Assembly (NCBI RefSeq): GCF_024346875.1
Contig: NZ_AP024871.1
Location: 2,108,001-2,172,000 of the forward strand
Direction of reading: 5' to 3'
Origin: Vibrio gallicus
GTDB taxonomy: Bacteria > Pseudomonadota > Gammaproteobacteria > Enterobacterales > Vibrionaceae
DNA: 64,000 nucleotides
Position numbers and translations under genes: made by a program. The notes under the pieces are model-generated. The model made no database searches, was not told the DNA's origin, and saw only the letters and a list, made by a program, of their open reading frames with translations. Shown piece after piece: positions 18,381 through 26,110 of the stretch (position 1 is the first letter of the stretch; each line of letters starts with the position of its first letter).

Positions 18381-19601
18381 TTAATCTTCGTTCGTTGATG
18401 AGATCCTATGGATAGCCAAATCAGCCCCTTTGAATTCTTCCTCTTCTGAGAGCCTTAGTCCCATCACCGAGTGGATACCACCATACACAATTGCTGCACC
18501 CGCGACAGCGATACCGATACCGATCAACGTACCCATGATTTGCACCGCTAAGCTTATGCCACCTAAACCGCCCAAAGCAGATTGACCAAATATTCCCGCA
18601 GCAATGCCACCCCAAGCGCCACACACACCATGCAAAGGCCACACACCTAGTACATCATCTAGCTTGGTGTTGTTCTGTATATAAGTAAATAGATATACAA
18701 ACAATACGCCTGCAATTGCCCCGGTTATCAAGGCACCAATTGGATGCATCAAATCAGAGCCTGCACATACTGCAACTAGCCCTGCTAACGGTCCATTATG
18801 AATAAAGCCTGGGTCGTTTTTGCCTGCGATTAAAGCGGCAAGAATACCACCGACCATTGCCATTAATGAGTTCATTGCAACTAAGCCACTGATACCATCC
18901 AGTGTTTGTGCCGACATGACATTAAAGCCAAACCAACCCACACTAAGAATCCAAGCACCAAGCGCAAGAAATGGGATATTCGATGGCGCGAAGTTGGTGT
19001 GCTTTCCGGCACGAATACGCCCCTTACGCATACCCAAGAACAAGACTGCAACTAGAGCTATCCAGCCTCCAACACCATGCACAACAACCGAGCCTGCAAA
19101 ATCATGAAAGGCGTAACCTAAATTCCCAGCAAACCAGTCCTGTAGTCCAAAGTTTCCATTCCAGATCATGCCTTCAAACAGAGGATATACAAAACCCACA
19201 GTAAAGAAGGTCGCAATTAAGATTGGATAAAAGCGAGCACGCTCAGCAATACCACCGGAAACAATAGCAGGGATAGCCGCAGCAAAGGTTAGTAAGAAGA
19301 AGAATTTGACCAATTCGTAGCCATTACCTTGTGCTAAGGTATCTGCTCCCACAAAGAAGCTACCGCCATACGCAACCCAATAACCAATAAAAAAGTACGC
19401 TATGGCCGATACACCAAAATCAGCCAAAATTTTAACTAATGCATTAACTTGGTTCTTTTTACGAACCGTACCCACTTCCAGAAAAGCAAAGCCTGCGTGC
19501 ATCAAGAACACCATGATCGCACCCAATAACAGGAACAAGGTATCAGAGCTCTGAGTTAGAGTTTGTACAGCACCTTGAATCTGAGTTGTCGTTCCGCTCA
19601 T
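18381..19601 (-). CDS. amt: Ammonium transporter, Amt family
   Basis: A 406-residue inner-membrane channel for ammonium with eleven predicted membrane segments. Family landmarks: LMHAGFAFLEVGTVRKKN near the N-terminus, FAAAIPAIVSGGIAERARF, DFAGSVVVHGVGGW with the pore Asp and first pore His, and the C-terminal PLHGVCGAWGG with the second. There is no cleavable signal peptide of the E. coli AmtB type and no glnK beside it. GGAGA precedes the ATG. The upstream region has a strong sigma-54 promoter match and NtrC-like sites, so nitrogen-limited expression is expected. Confidence 0.94.
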   Translation of the reverse strand: MSGTTTQIQGAVQTLTQSSDTLFLLLGAIMVFLMHAGFAFLEVGTVRKKNQVNALVKILADFGVSAIAYFFIGYWVAYGGSFFVGADTLAQGNGYELVKFFFLLTFAAAIPAIVSGGIAERARFYPILIATFFTVGFVYPLFEGMIWNGNFGLQDWFAGNLGYAFHDFAGSVVVHGVGGWIALVAVLFLGMRKGRIRAGKHTNFAPSNIPFLALGAWILSVGWFGFNVMSAQTLDGISGLVAMNSLMAMVGGILAALIAGKNDPGFIHNGPLAGLVAVCAGSDLMHPIGALITGAIAGVLFVYLFTYIQNNTKLDDVLGVWPLHGVCGAWGGIAAGIFGQSALGGLGGISLAVQIMGTLIGIGIAVAGAAIVYGGIHSVMGLRLSEEEEFKGADLAIHRISSTNED

Positions 19602-19627
19602 TTGTAAAGTTCTCCATTAAAGCGCTT

Positions 19628-19646
19628 TTGCACTTATTGTGTGCAA
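19628..19646. promoter_or_regulatory. Palindrome TTGCAC-N7-GTGCAA in the amt leader, NtrC-like
   Basis: The core TGCAC-N7-GTGCA has the half-sites and spacing of the 17-bp NtrC site. It lies 26 bases before the amt start codon, downstream of the predicted sigma-54 promoter, so it could be a governor-type or unrelated site. Confidence 0.45.
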
Positions 19647-19699
19647 TAAATAAAAACGCCCTCAAACGGTGAAGGCATCCAGTCAGATACCATCTAACA

Positions 19700-19716
19700 A
19701 GCAAAAAACAAGCCAA
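19700..19716 (-). promoter_or_regulatory. Sigma-54 promoter of amt
   Basis: Read on the minus strand, TTGGCTTGTTTTTTGCT matches the consensus TTGGCACRNNNNTTGCW at all defined positions but two; the GG and GC elements are separated by 10 bases as required. Transcription would start about 12 bases past the GC, near 19689. Confidence 0.7.
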
Positions 19717-19784
19717 CTTAAACTAGGCTAAATGGCTATTTGTTGAATAAAAAACGAACAGATAACGCTATACCTCAAATTTTA

Positions 19785-19821
19785 CGCACCAAAATGTGAC
19801 ATCGCGCACCAATATGAGTCA
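19785..19821. promoter_or_regulatory. Two tandem NtrC-like sites upstream of the amt sigma-54 promoter
   Basis: CGCACCA-AAA-TGTGACA (19785-19801) and CGCACCA-ATA-TGAGTCA (19805-19821) each match 10 of 14 defined positions of TGCACCA-N3-TGGTGCA. They are 20 bases apart and about 70-105 bases upstream of the -24 element, a normal enhancer position. Confidence 0.5.
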
Positions 19822-19863
19822 CCTGTTTGGGGGTGAAAATAAGTAAATATGCCGAGTAACAAA

Positions 19864-19895
19864 CAAAAAAAGCACCAACCTGGGGAGATTGATGC
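19864..19895 (-). terminator. Terminator of the small membrane protein gene
   Basis: On the minus strand a 10-bp stem with two U-G pairs closes a CCCC loop and is followed by seven T; 30 bases after the stop of the gene at 19926. Confidence 0.85.
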
Positions 19896-19925
19896 CACTA
19901 TTTATAAGCTTTGTTATTGTGCCAA

Positions 19926-20255
19926 TTAGTGCTTGTTTAATTTAGATATCGGCGTAATCACCCAAGCCGAAAGCAGCGAAAATAGGCTTACAGCAGATAA
20001 AATCAAGGCCATACGCAGCCATGGTTGACCAAGAGAGACTCTCATTGAGCCGATATCATAGATAGTTGGTAGCCATACAGCTAACACACCAAGCACTAGG
20101 CCTAGTTGCAACATCAAAATAACAACCTTGTTTTTCAGCAGCAAAGTAAATGGAGCCACAACCAGTATCGCGGTGATCAATAGATCATCACTGCGTAAAA
20201 AATGGGCGGCCAATAGCCAATAAGAAAGGAACAGAGGGATACTACGCCAAACCAT
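19926..20255 (-). CDS. Small integral membrane protein, function unknown
   Basis: A 109-residue protein with four predicted membrane segments and very few charged residues (a short Arg-Ser-Asp-Asp loop after the first helix and a basic C-terminus, KLNKH). I do not recognise its family. The ATG at 20255 is chosen because GCAGG stands 8 bases before it; an ATG at 20294 and a TTG at 20297 are in frame and would extend the N-terminus by 13-14 mostly hydrophobic residues. It is monocistronic: a strong terminator follows it and the upstream gene ends 155 bases away. Confidence 0.6.
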   Translation of the reverse strand: MVWRSIPLFLSYWLLAAHFLRSDDLLITAILVVAPFTLLLKNKVVILMLQLGLVLGVLAVWLPTIYDIGSMRVSLGQPWLRMALILSAVSLFSLLSAWVITPISKLNKH

Positions 20256-20410
20256 GAGGATACCTGCAATATAAAAAGGGCAAACAAGATACATCAAAGA
20301 TCTAAATCACGACAAAGGTTTCCCGTGCAATCATAAATACAGCACTAATATAGCGAAAAAGCGCCTACTTGCTCGATAGGCGCATTAATGGCTCAAATAG
20401 CGGTGTCACT

Positions 20411-21673
20411 CTAGTGTTGTGGAGGAGTCCCCTCTCCATTGGAAACAATCGCGTCCATTTGTACTACTGCCCCCATAGCAATAGCTGTAACCCCTATCAC
20501 GGTTCTGGCTGGCAGCTCTTTATGGAAAAAGCGGCTATACACTTCATTAACTGCTTCAAGATCTGCCATATCAGTAAGTTGGATATTAACCTTAACTACG
20601 TCATCCATTACATGACCAACACTCTCAACAATGGCTTTAATGTTGTGCAAGCACTGCTCAGCCTGCTCTTTGGCACCACAAGCAACTACAGCCCCTAGCT
20701 TAGGGTTGATAGGTAATTGAGCTGAAATATTGTTGTAGTGGGAGAAAGCCACTGTTTGGGTTGAAATAGGCGTGACTGGCGCAGCTTCAGTATTACTTGC
20801 TCTGATAACAATCCCATGTCGGTCTTCAATGGCTTGTGGTGGTGTGCCATCACCATGGGATACCGTAGCATCAATTTGCACTAGTGCATCCATAGGCAGT
20901 CCCGAAGCAACCACCACTGAACGAGCAGGCATATAACCTAATGTTCTCGCAATAGAAGAGTCTGGGAAGAATGTGTTATAAGCCTCATTGATTGCATCCA
21001 TATCGGCAAGGTCTCGGATATGGATATTGACCTTAACAATATCATCGAAAGGAACATCAATGCCTTCCATAATAGTTTTAATGTTTCTCAAACATTGAGC
21101 AGTCTGCTCTTTTGCTCCTCCGGTAACGATAACCCCAGTTTTCGGGTTAAGGGGAAGCTGAGCTGAGATGTGATTGTAATGAGAAAACGCGACCGATTGC
21201 GTCGCTAGAGCGTGAACGGGAGCCGCTTCAGTATTCCTAACTATTTTAATTAGATCGCAAGGATCTTGTGGATATGTACCTTCACCATTTGAGATTACTG
21301 CATCCATTTGAACCAAGGCATCAGTCAATGGTAGAGCCGCAATAGCCAATGTTGTTCGTGTCGGGAAGTAGCTTCTAAAAAATCGGCTATATACTTCATC
21401 CACAGCATCGATGTCAGTAATATCTTTAAGATATACATTGATACGAACAACGTCGTACATGCCGTGTGCAATGCCTTCAACAATCGCCTTTATGTTTTCT
21501 AAGCATTGCGATACTTGTATTTTTATACCTCCAGCCACAATCGTCCCTGTTTCTGGGTCAACAGGCAACTGTGCTGAAATATTATTATAATGAGAAAATG
21601 CAACCGATTGTGTTGATAATGGACTTGTTGGTGCATTATCAATGTTTCGAGAAACTTTTATGATATCAGCCAT
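20411..21673 (-). CDS. Single-chain triple RidA (YjgF/YER057c/UK114) protein
   Basis: A 420-residue protein made of three RidA-like domains in tandem, about residues 3-135, 141-280 and 288-420. Each repeats TQ(S/T)VAFSHYNxISAQLP, a Gly-rich strand, QCLxNIKxIxE and a final VQ(M/I)DA strand followed by SxGxGTxPQ. Free RidA is a homotrimer of about 130 residues with active sites between subunits, so this chain could fold as an internal trimer. The Arg matching E. coli RidA R105 is kept three times (R106, R251, R390), but the residue matching Glu120 is Gln in all three. It may therefore not be a classical imine deaminase. GAGGAT precedes the ATG. Single-domain RidA is also present at 39.2 kb. Confidence 0.9.
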   Translation of the reverse strand: MADIIKVSRNIDNAPTSPLSTQSVAFSHYNNISAQLPVDPETGTIVAGGIKIQVSQCLENIKAIVEGIAHGMYDVVRINVYLKDITDIDAVDEVYSRFFRSYFPTRTTLAIAALPLTDALVQMDAVISNGEGTYPQDPCDLIKIVRNTEAAPVHALATQSVAFSHYNHISAQLPLNPKTGVIVTGGAKEQTAQCLRNIKTIMEGIDVPFDDIVKVNIHIRDLADMDAINEAYNTFFPDSSIARTLGYMPARSVVVASGLPMDALVQIDATVSHGDGTPPQAIEDRHGIVIRASNTEAAPVTPISTQTVAFSHYNNISAQLPINPKLGAVVACGAKEQAEQCLHNIKAIVESVGHVMDDVVKVNIQLTDMADLEAVNEVYSRFFHKELPARTVIGVTAIAMGAVVQMDAIVSNGEGTPPQH

Positions 21674-22218
21674 TAAGCTATCCTCTAGTATGTAGGTTAT
21701 ATGTTATTTAAATTAAAATAAATTCACCCTGGCAGTTATTTTATTTATAGCCAGTAGCATAAAAAGAAGAAATTATTCAATCAAAGACAGTCAATCTGCG
21801 CTGAACACCATCATGAATTAAGATTACTTTGAACTTGATGGACGAGTACGCATAATTATTGAATTAAAATTCACAGCGATTATTATAAATACATATATTT
21901 ACCCAGCAATAAAAACCTGGACATCACATGTTAACTTTAAATTGATTAATATAACTTCATTCCAAAAATAATATTATAACAATCTGTCAATATCTAATGC
22001 GAGCCAGTTCATACTACACACATTACGTATAATACAAGCTATTTATTAAACTATCAGACATAGGTATAGCGGAATTATTTTTTGAATTTAAATAATTAGT
22101 AAGAGATTAAGAGAATCATCTTAATAATAAATTAGGCAAGGGAAACTGTGATTTTTATTATTTAAATAGTAGGGCTGTGTAACCTAAGTAAAGCGCTGCC
22201 ACAGCCAGATTGAGGATG
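21674..22218. other. AT-rich gene-free region
   Basis: 545 bases with no convincing open frame on either strand. It must hold the promoter of the triple-RidA gene on its left side. GGCTGTG (22173) and CACAGCC (22200) can form a 7-bp stem just after the glycerophosphodiesterase gene, but no T run follows. The base composition is clearly more AT-rich than the flanking genes. Confidence 0.6.
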
Positions 22219-22923
22219 CTAAAATTTATTGGGTATATCGGTGATAATATTGTCGACACCTAGAGCGTAGAACTTAGCTGCCTGCTGTGCATCATTTAAG
22301 GTCCAGATCTTCAGCATTACCCCCAGGGTTTTTATAGATTTCGCGGTTTTCTCATCGAGTTTCTGATGGTCAATATGAACACTATATAGAGCAAGATCTT
22401 GCAGTAACCCAGCATTTGATTCATCCCACACTTCACAGATATATCCTCTTCTTATCTGTGGCATTAACTCCTTACACAATCTTAGAGCATCCACTTTAAA
22501 GCTTGAGATAAGCAGTCTATCCAATGGAAATTGCTTGCTCTTAATCAAAGAGATAACCTGATTAACTAGAGGGATAATTGCTTTTTCTTCATAGATTTTC
22601 AATTCAAGGTTAAGGGTTAAGTCAAGCTCTAGGCATTTATCTAACGCTTCACTAAGTGTCGGAATAGACACTCCTACGAACTCACTACCAAACCACCCAC
22701 CAGCATCAAGTGTTTTAAGAGTGTTTAGATCCAAGTCAGCAATATTTCCTTCACCATTGGTACAACGATTTACGGTTTTATCATGAAAAACCATAGGGAC
22801 ATCATCTGCACTAAGTTGAACATCAATTTCAACCCAATGTACACCTGCTTTTGCAGCTTGTTCGATACTAACTAACGTATTTTCGGGGGCTAAAGAAGCG
22901 GCACCGCGATGGCCTGTGATCAT
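22219..22923 (-). CDS. Glycerophosphodiester phosphodiesterase family protein
   Basis: A 234-residue TIM-barrel GDPD protein without a signal peptide, so cytoplasmic like UgpQ. Catalytic and metal residues are in place: HRG at 5-7, E32 and D34 in VEIDVQ, H47 in VFHDKTVNR, and an ELK strand near 127. The family hydrolyses glycerophosphodiesters to glycerol-3-phosphate and an alcohol. It is divergent from a TRAP transporter operon with a 277-base shared upstream region, so the transporter may import its substrate. Confidence 0.88.
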   Translation of the reverse strand: MITGHRGAASLAPENTLVSIEQAAKAGVHWVEIDVQLSADDVPMVFHDKTVNRCTNGEGNIADLDLNTLKTLDAGGWFGSEFVGVSIPTLSEALDKCLELDLTLNLELKIYEEKAIIPLVNQVISLIKSKQFPLDRLLISSFKVDALRLCKELMPQIRRGYICEVWDESNAGLLQDLALYSVHIDHQKLDEKTAKSIKTLGVMLKIWTLNDAQQAAKFYALGVDNIITDIPNKF

Positions 22924-22979
22924 AATCTGTTCTCTGTGTTCATTTGAGTGTGGGGGATGATATATCGCCCTTTATTGCG

Positions 22980-23009
22980 GGTTTATTACAGATTTATTAT
23001 TAATAAACC
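22980..23009. promoter_or_regulatory. Inverted repeat between the GDPD gene and the TRAP operon
   Basis: GGTTTATTA and TAATAAACC are perfect 9-bp inverted arms 12 bases apart, placed in the divergent promoter region, as expected of an operator. No regulator gene is adjacent. Confidence 0.4.
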
Positions 23010-23200
23010 ACATCGCTTTATTTTAAATGAGAGCGGTGTTTAAAAGTGTAACAATAGTTTATTTAATAGTGCGAGCTTATTCACACTGCTCTTAAACCGA
23101 TCAATAACTTCGTCATTTGAATGTCATAATTCGCCAGTATTATCTGCCACCCCCTAATACCCTCCACTTTCTAAAAAATAAGTACATAAAGGTGATTACA

Positions 23201-24214
23201 ATGAAAAAGCTCTTGGGCACAGTTATTATGGCAACAACACTGCTTGTTGGTTGCGGTGAAGCTGACAAAGCTGAAACAGAAGTAAAAAAAGAACCTATTG
23301 ATATAAACATGAGCCTTGTGTTCACTCAAAATGAGTTATTGACACAAGAACTAATTAAAGTAACCGACAAGATACGCGAAAGAACTGATGGCTCAGTTAA
23401 TATTCAAGTATTCCCTGGTGGACAATTACCAGTATACAAAGACAACCTAGAACAAGTTGTTAATGGCGCAAACTGGATTGCCGTAGAAGATCTAACCTAC
23501 CTAGGTGATTACGTACCTGACTTTGCCGCTTTAGCCGGTCCTATGTTATACAACACGTATGACGAATATCTAGCTATGATGGATACTGACTTCGTTGCAA
23601 ATCTAAAAGAAAAAGCGGAAGAAAAAGGCGTTAAAGTATTGAACGCTGACTATATGTTTGGATTCCGCCACATGATCACTAATAAAGAGATCGTAAACTC
23701 TGAAGACATGAAAGGCATGCGTATTCGTGTACCACAGAGCCAACTATTTATCAGTACACTATCAGCTATGGGTGCCGCTCCAGCTTCCCTTCCTTTCCCA
23801 GAAACCTATGCTGGTGTTCAACAAGGCGTTGTAGACGGTCTTGAAGGTTCAATCCTGACTATGTACTCAACCAAGATCTATGAAGTAGCGAAGAACATGT
23901 CTTTGACTAAACACTTCTTAGGTACAGTTGGTATCTATATTTCACCAACTCTTTGGGACAAGTTCACACCAGAGCAACAGCAAGTAATCAACCAAGAATT
24001 AGAAGCAGGCGCTAAGTCTAATACTGCTGAGCTAGTTAAACTTGATGTTGAATACACTCAGAAACTGGAAGAGTTAGGCGTAACGTTTAACGAAGTTAAT
24101 TCCTCACAATTCAACGAGTTAACTGCTGATGTATACAACCAGTTCCCAACATGGAGCGAAGGTATACACGCAACAATTATGCAAGAGTTAGATAAGATTC
24201 GCGCAGCGCAGTAA
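23201..24214 (+). CDS. dctP: TRAP transporter substrate-binding protein (DctP family), lipoprotein
   Basis: A 337-residue solute receptor for a TRAP transporter. The N-terminus is a lipoprotein signal ending LLVG-C18, so the receptor is predicted to be membrane-anchored rather than free in the periplasm. The DctP domain has MKGMRIRVPQS with the ligand-binding Arg and FPETYAGVQQGVVDGLEG, the family signature. The ATG at 23201 is used because AAAGGTG precedes it and it starts the signal peptide; the frame is open 84 bases further upstream. Ligand unknown; the neighbours suggest a phosphate ester or organic acid. Confidence 0.92.
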   Translation: MKKLLGTVIMATTLLVGCGEADKAETEVKKEPIDINMSLVFTQNELLTQELIKVTDKIRERTDGSVNIQVFPGGQLPVYKDNLEQVVNGANWIAVEDLTYLGDYVPDFAALAGPMLYNTYDEYLAMMDTDFVANLKEKAEEKGVKVLNADYMFGFRHMITNKEIVNSEDMKGMRIRVPQSQLFISTLSAMGAAPASLPFPETYAGVQQGVVDGLEGSILTMYSTKIYEVAKNMSLTKHFLGTVGIYISPTLWDKFTPEQQQVINQELEAGAKSNTAELVKLDVEYTQKLEELGVTFNEVNSSQFNELTADVYNQFPTWSEGIHATIMQELDKIRAAQ

Positions 24215-24240
24215 TTCTATACATTTAGAATCGTTAATGC

Positions 24241-24268
24241 ATACGGCCTGAAGTTTTTCAGGCCGTAT
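24241..24268 (+). terminator. Hairpin between receptor and permease genes
   Basis: ATACGGCCTGAA, 4-base loop, TTCAGGCCGTAT: perfect 12-bp stem followed by a poor T tract. Such hairpins commonly let the receptor be made in excess over the permease. Confidence 0.65.
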
Positions 24269-24318
24269 TGTTCTTGAAGTAACCAGAGTGATGTTGGATA
24301 TTTCACCGGAGAAAGCTT

Positions 24319-24783
24319 GTGTTCTTATTAAAAAACATCGAAGAAATCCTCGCTTCCATTGCTATTTCGATTACCGTTTTAGTAGTCATAGTTAACGTAG
24401 TTTTACGCTACGGATTTGGTTTTGTTGTTCCTTGGAGCGAAGAGCTATCCGTAATTTGCTTTATATGGGCGGTCTACTTAGGCGTCAGTTCTTGTTACAA
24501 GCACAAACTGCACATGGGTGTAGACGTGGTAATAGCCATGCTACCCGAAAAAGCAAAGATCCCATTTAGGTTGTGTATTTCACTATTCCTACTCGCTCTA
24601 AACATATTAATGGCCGTTCTAAGCTATCAATACCTGATGTTATCCAACAAGGTAACTCCAGTTATGGGCATGTCATATTTCTCTATTAATGGCGTATTGC
24701 TGCTGTGTTTTTCATTGATGGCAATCCATACCGTTCGATTCATCATAGATGATATCGCTTCTCTAAAGCGCTCTTCTAAGTAG
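24319..24783 (+). CDS. dctQ: TRAP transporter small permease subunit (DctQ family)
   Basis: A 154-residue membrane protein with four predicted helices. It shows the DctQ pattern of VNVVLRYGFGF followed by PWSEELSVICFIWAVYLG and the HMGVDVV loop. It pairs with the large permease to couple sodium flow to substrate uptake. It starts with GTG at 24319, with CGGAGA 7 bases upstream; no better start is in frame. The large subunit gene follows 9 bases after its stop. Confidence 0.9.
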   Translation: MFLLKNIEEILASIAISITVLVVIVNVVLRYGFGFVVPWSEELSVICFIWAVYLGVSSCYKHKLHMGVDVVIAMLPEKAKIPFRLCISLFLLALNILMAVLSYQYLMLSNKVTPVMGMSYFSINGVLLLCFSLMAIHTVRFIIDDIASLKRSSK

Positions 24784-24792
24784 GTACAACCA

Positions 24793-26076
24793 ATGGAAAG
24801 CTATCTCCCTATAATTATTCTGTTTGTTCTATTTTTATTGAATGTGCCCATTGCGTTTTCACTGATCGCCTCAGCAATGGTCTACTTTTTATTCCTAAAT
24901 AATTCTATTCCCGTCAGCTTGGTCATGCAGCGTTTTATTAGCTCTGCATCATCATTTCCATTGTTAGCCATCCCCTTCTTTATCATGGTTGGTTCGGTGA
25001 TGAACTACTCTGGGATAAGTCGAAATTTACTCGCCTTTGCCGACTCCTTAATTGGACATAAGACCGGTGGCTTAGCTCAGGTTAACGTGGCATTAAGTAC
25101 CTTAATGGGCGGCATTTCAGGCTCTGCGAATGCCGATGCTGCGATGCAGGCTAAGATCTTAGCTCCCGAGATGACCAAACGCGGCTACGACCTGCCCTTT
25201 ACCGCAGCTGTAACAGCGGCATCTTCCAGTATTAGCCCAGTGATACCACCTGGTATCAACCTAATCATCTTCGCCCTACTGGCTAACGTTTCAGTGCACC
25301 AGATGTTTATTGCCGGTTATGTACCCGCATTTCTGATGGCAATGTCATTGATGGTAACCATTGCATTTACAGCTCGTAAGCGACGCTACAAGCCCTCTCG
25401 CGCACAAGCAGCATCTGCAAAAGAACGCTTCCAGTACTTTTTAAAGGCAATTCCTGCACTACTGATTCCGTTTGGAATCATCCTTGGTATGCGCTTTGGC
25501 TTGTTCACCCCTACTGAAGCCGGCGCTATCGCAGTACTACTGTGCTGTATTATTGGTGTATTTGTGTATCGTCAGCTTGGTATACGTCACATACCATTGA
25601 TAATGCGTGAAACGGTGCAAGGCACCAGTAGTGTAATGTTCATTATTATCGGAGCTATGGTGTTCGGTTACTACATGACACTAGAGCGAATTCCACACAA
25701 CATAGCCTCCGCCTTGATTGAACTGACCGATAACAAATTACTATTGCTACTGTTAATCAACGTTTTGTTATTGGTGGTTGGCATGTTCATTGAAGGTGGA
25801 GCGGCGATGATAATCCTAACCCCGCTACTGCTTCCTGCTGTACTTAATTTAGGTGTGAACCCTGTTCACTTTGGCATCATAGTAATCGTCAACATTATGA
25901 TAGGTGGTGTAACCCCACCGTTTGGTTCAATGATGTTCACCGTCTGCTCAATCTTGAAGGTGCGCATGATCGATTTTGTCAAAGAAGTAATACCACTGCT
26001 ACTCGCACTATTATCAGTTTTAATGCTACTAACCTTCTCTGAAAGCTTAGTGATGTTTTTACCGAATTTACTTTAG
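24793..26076 (+). CDS. dctM: TRAP transporter large permease subunit (DctM family)
   Basis: A 427-residue inner-membrane protein with about twelve helices and two helical hairpins, the sodium-coupled translocation subunit. Family stretches: IPFFIMVGSVMNYSGI, LMGGISGSANADAA (first substrate/sodium hairpin), SSSISPVIPPGINLI, and GGVTPPFGSMMF (second hairpin). Length is normal for DctM. The ribosome site before its ATG is weak, consistent with translational coupling to the small subunit gene. A HAD phosphatase gene follows 34 bases later. Confidence 0.94.
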   Translation: MESYLPIIILFVLFLLNVPIAFSLIASAMVYFLFLNNSIPVSLVMQRFISSASSFPLLAIPFFIMVGSVMNYSGISRNLLAFADSLIGHKTGGLAQVNVALSTLMGGISGSANADAAMQAKILAPEMTKRGYDLPFTAAVTAASSSISPVIPPGINLIIFALLANVSVHQMFIAGYVPAFLMAMSLMVTIAFTARKRRYKPSRAQAASAKERFQYFLKAIPALLIPFGIILGMRFGLFTPTEAGAIAVLLCCIIGVFVYRQLGIRHIPLIMRETVQGTSSVMFIIIGAMVFGYYMTLERIPHNIASALIELTDNKLLLLLLINVLLLVVGMFIEGGAAMIILTPLLLPAVLNLGVNPVHFGIIVIVNIMIGGVTPPFGSMMFTVCSILKVRMIDFVKEVIPLLLALLSVLMLLTFSESLVMFLPNLL

Positions 26077-26110
26077 CACTACTGCGTTAACTATTTTTTG
26101 AGGTGTAGAA

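Noticed and set aside
22173..22206. Terminator after the GDPD gene
   Set aside because: The 7-bp stem has a 20-base loop and no T run on the relevant strand.
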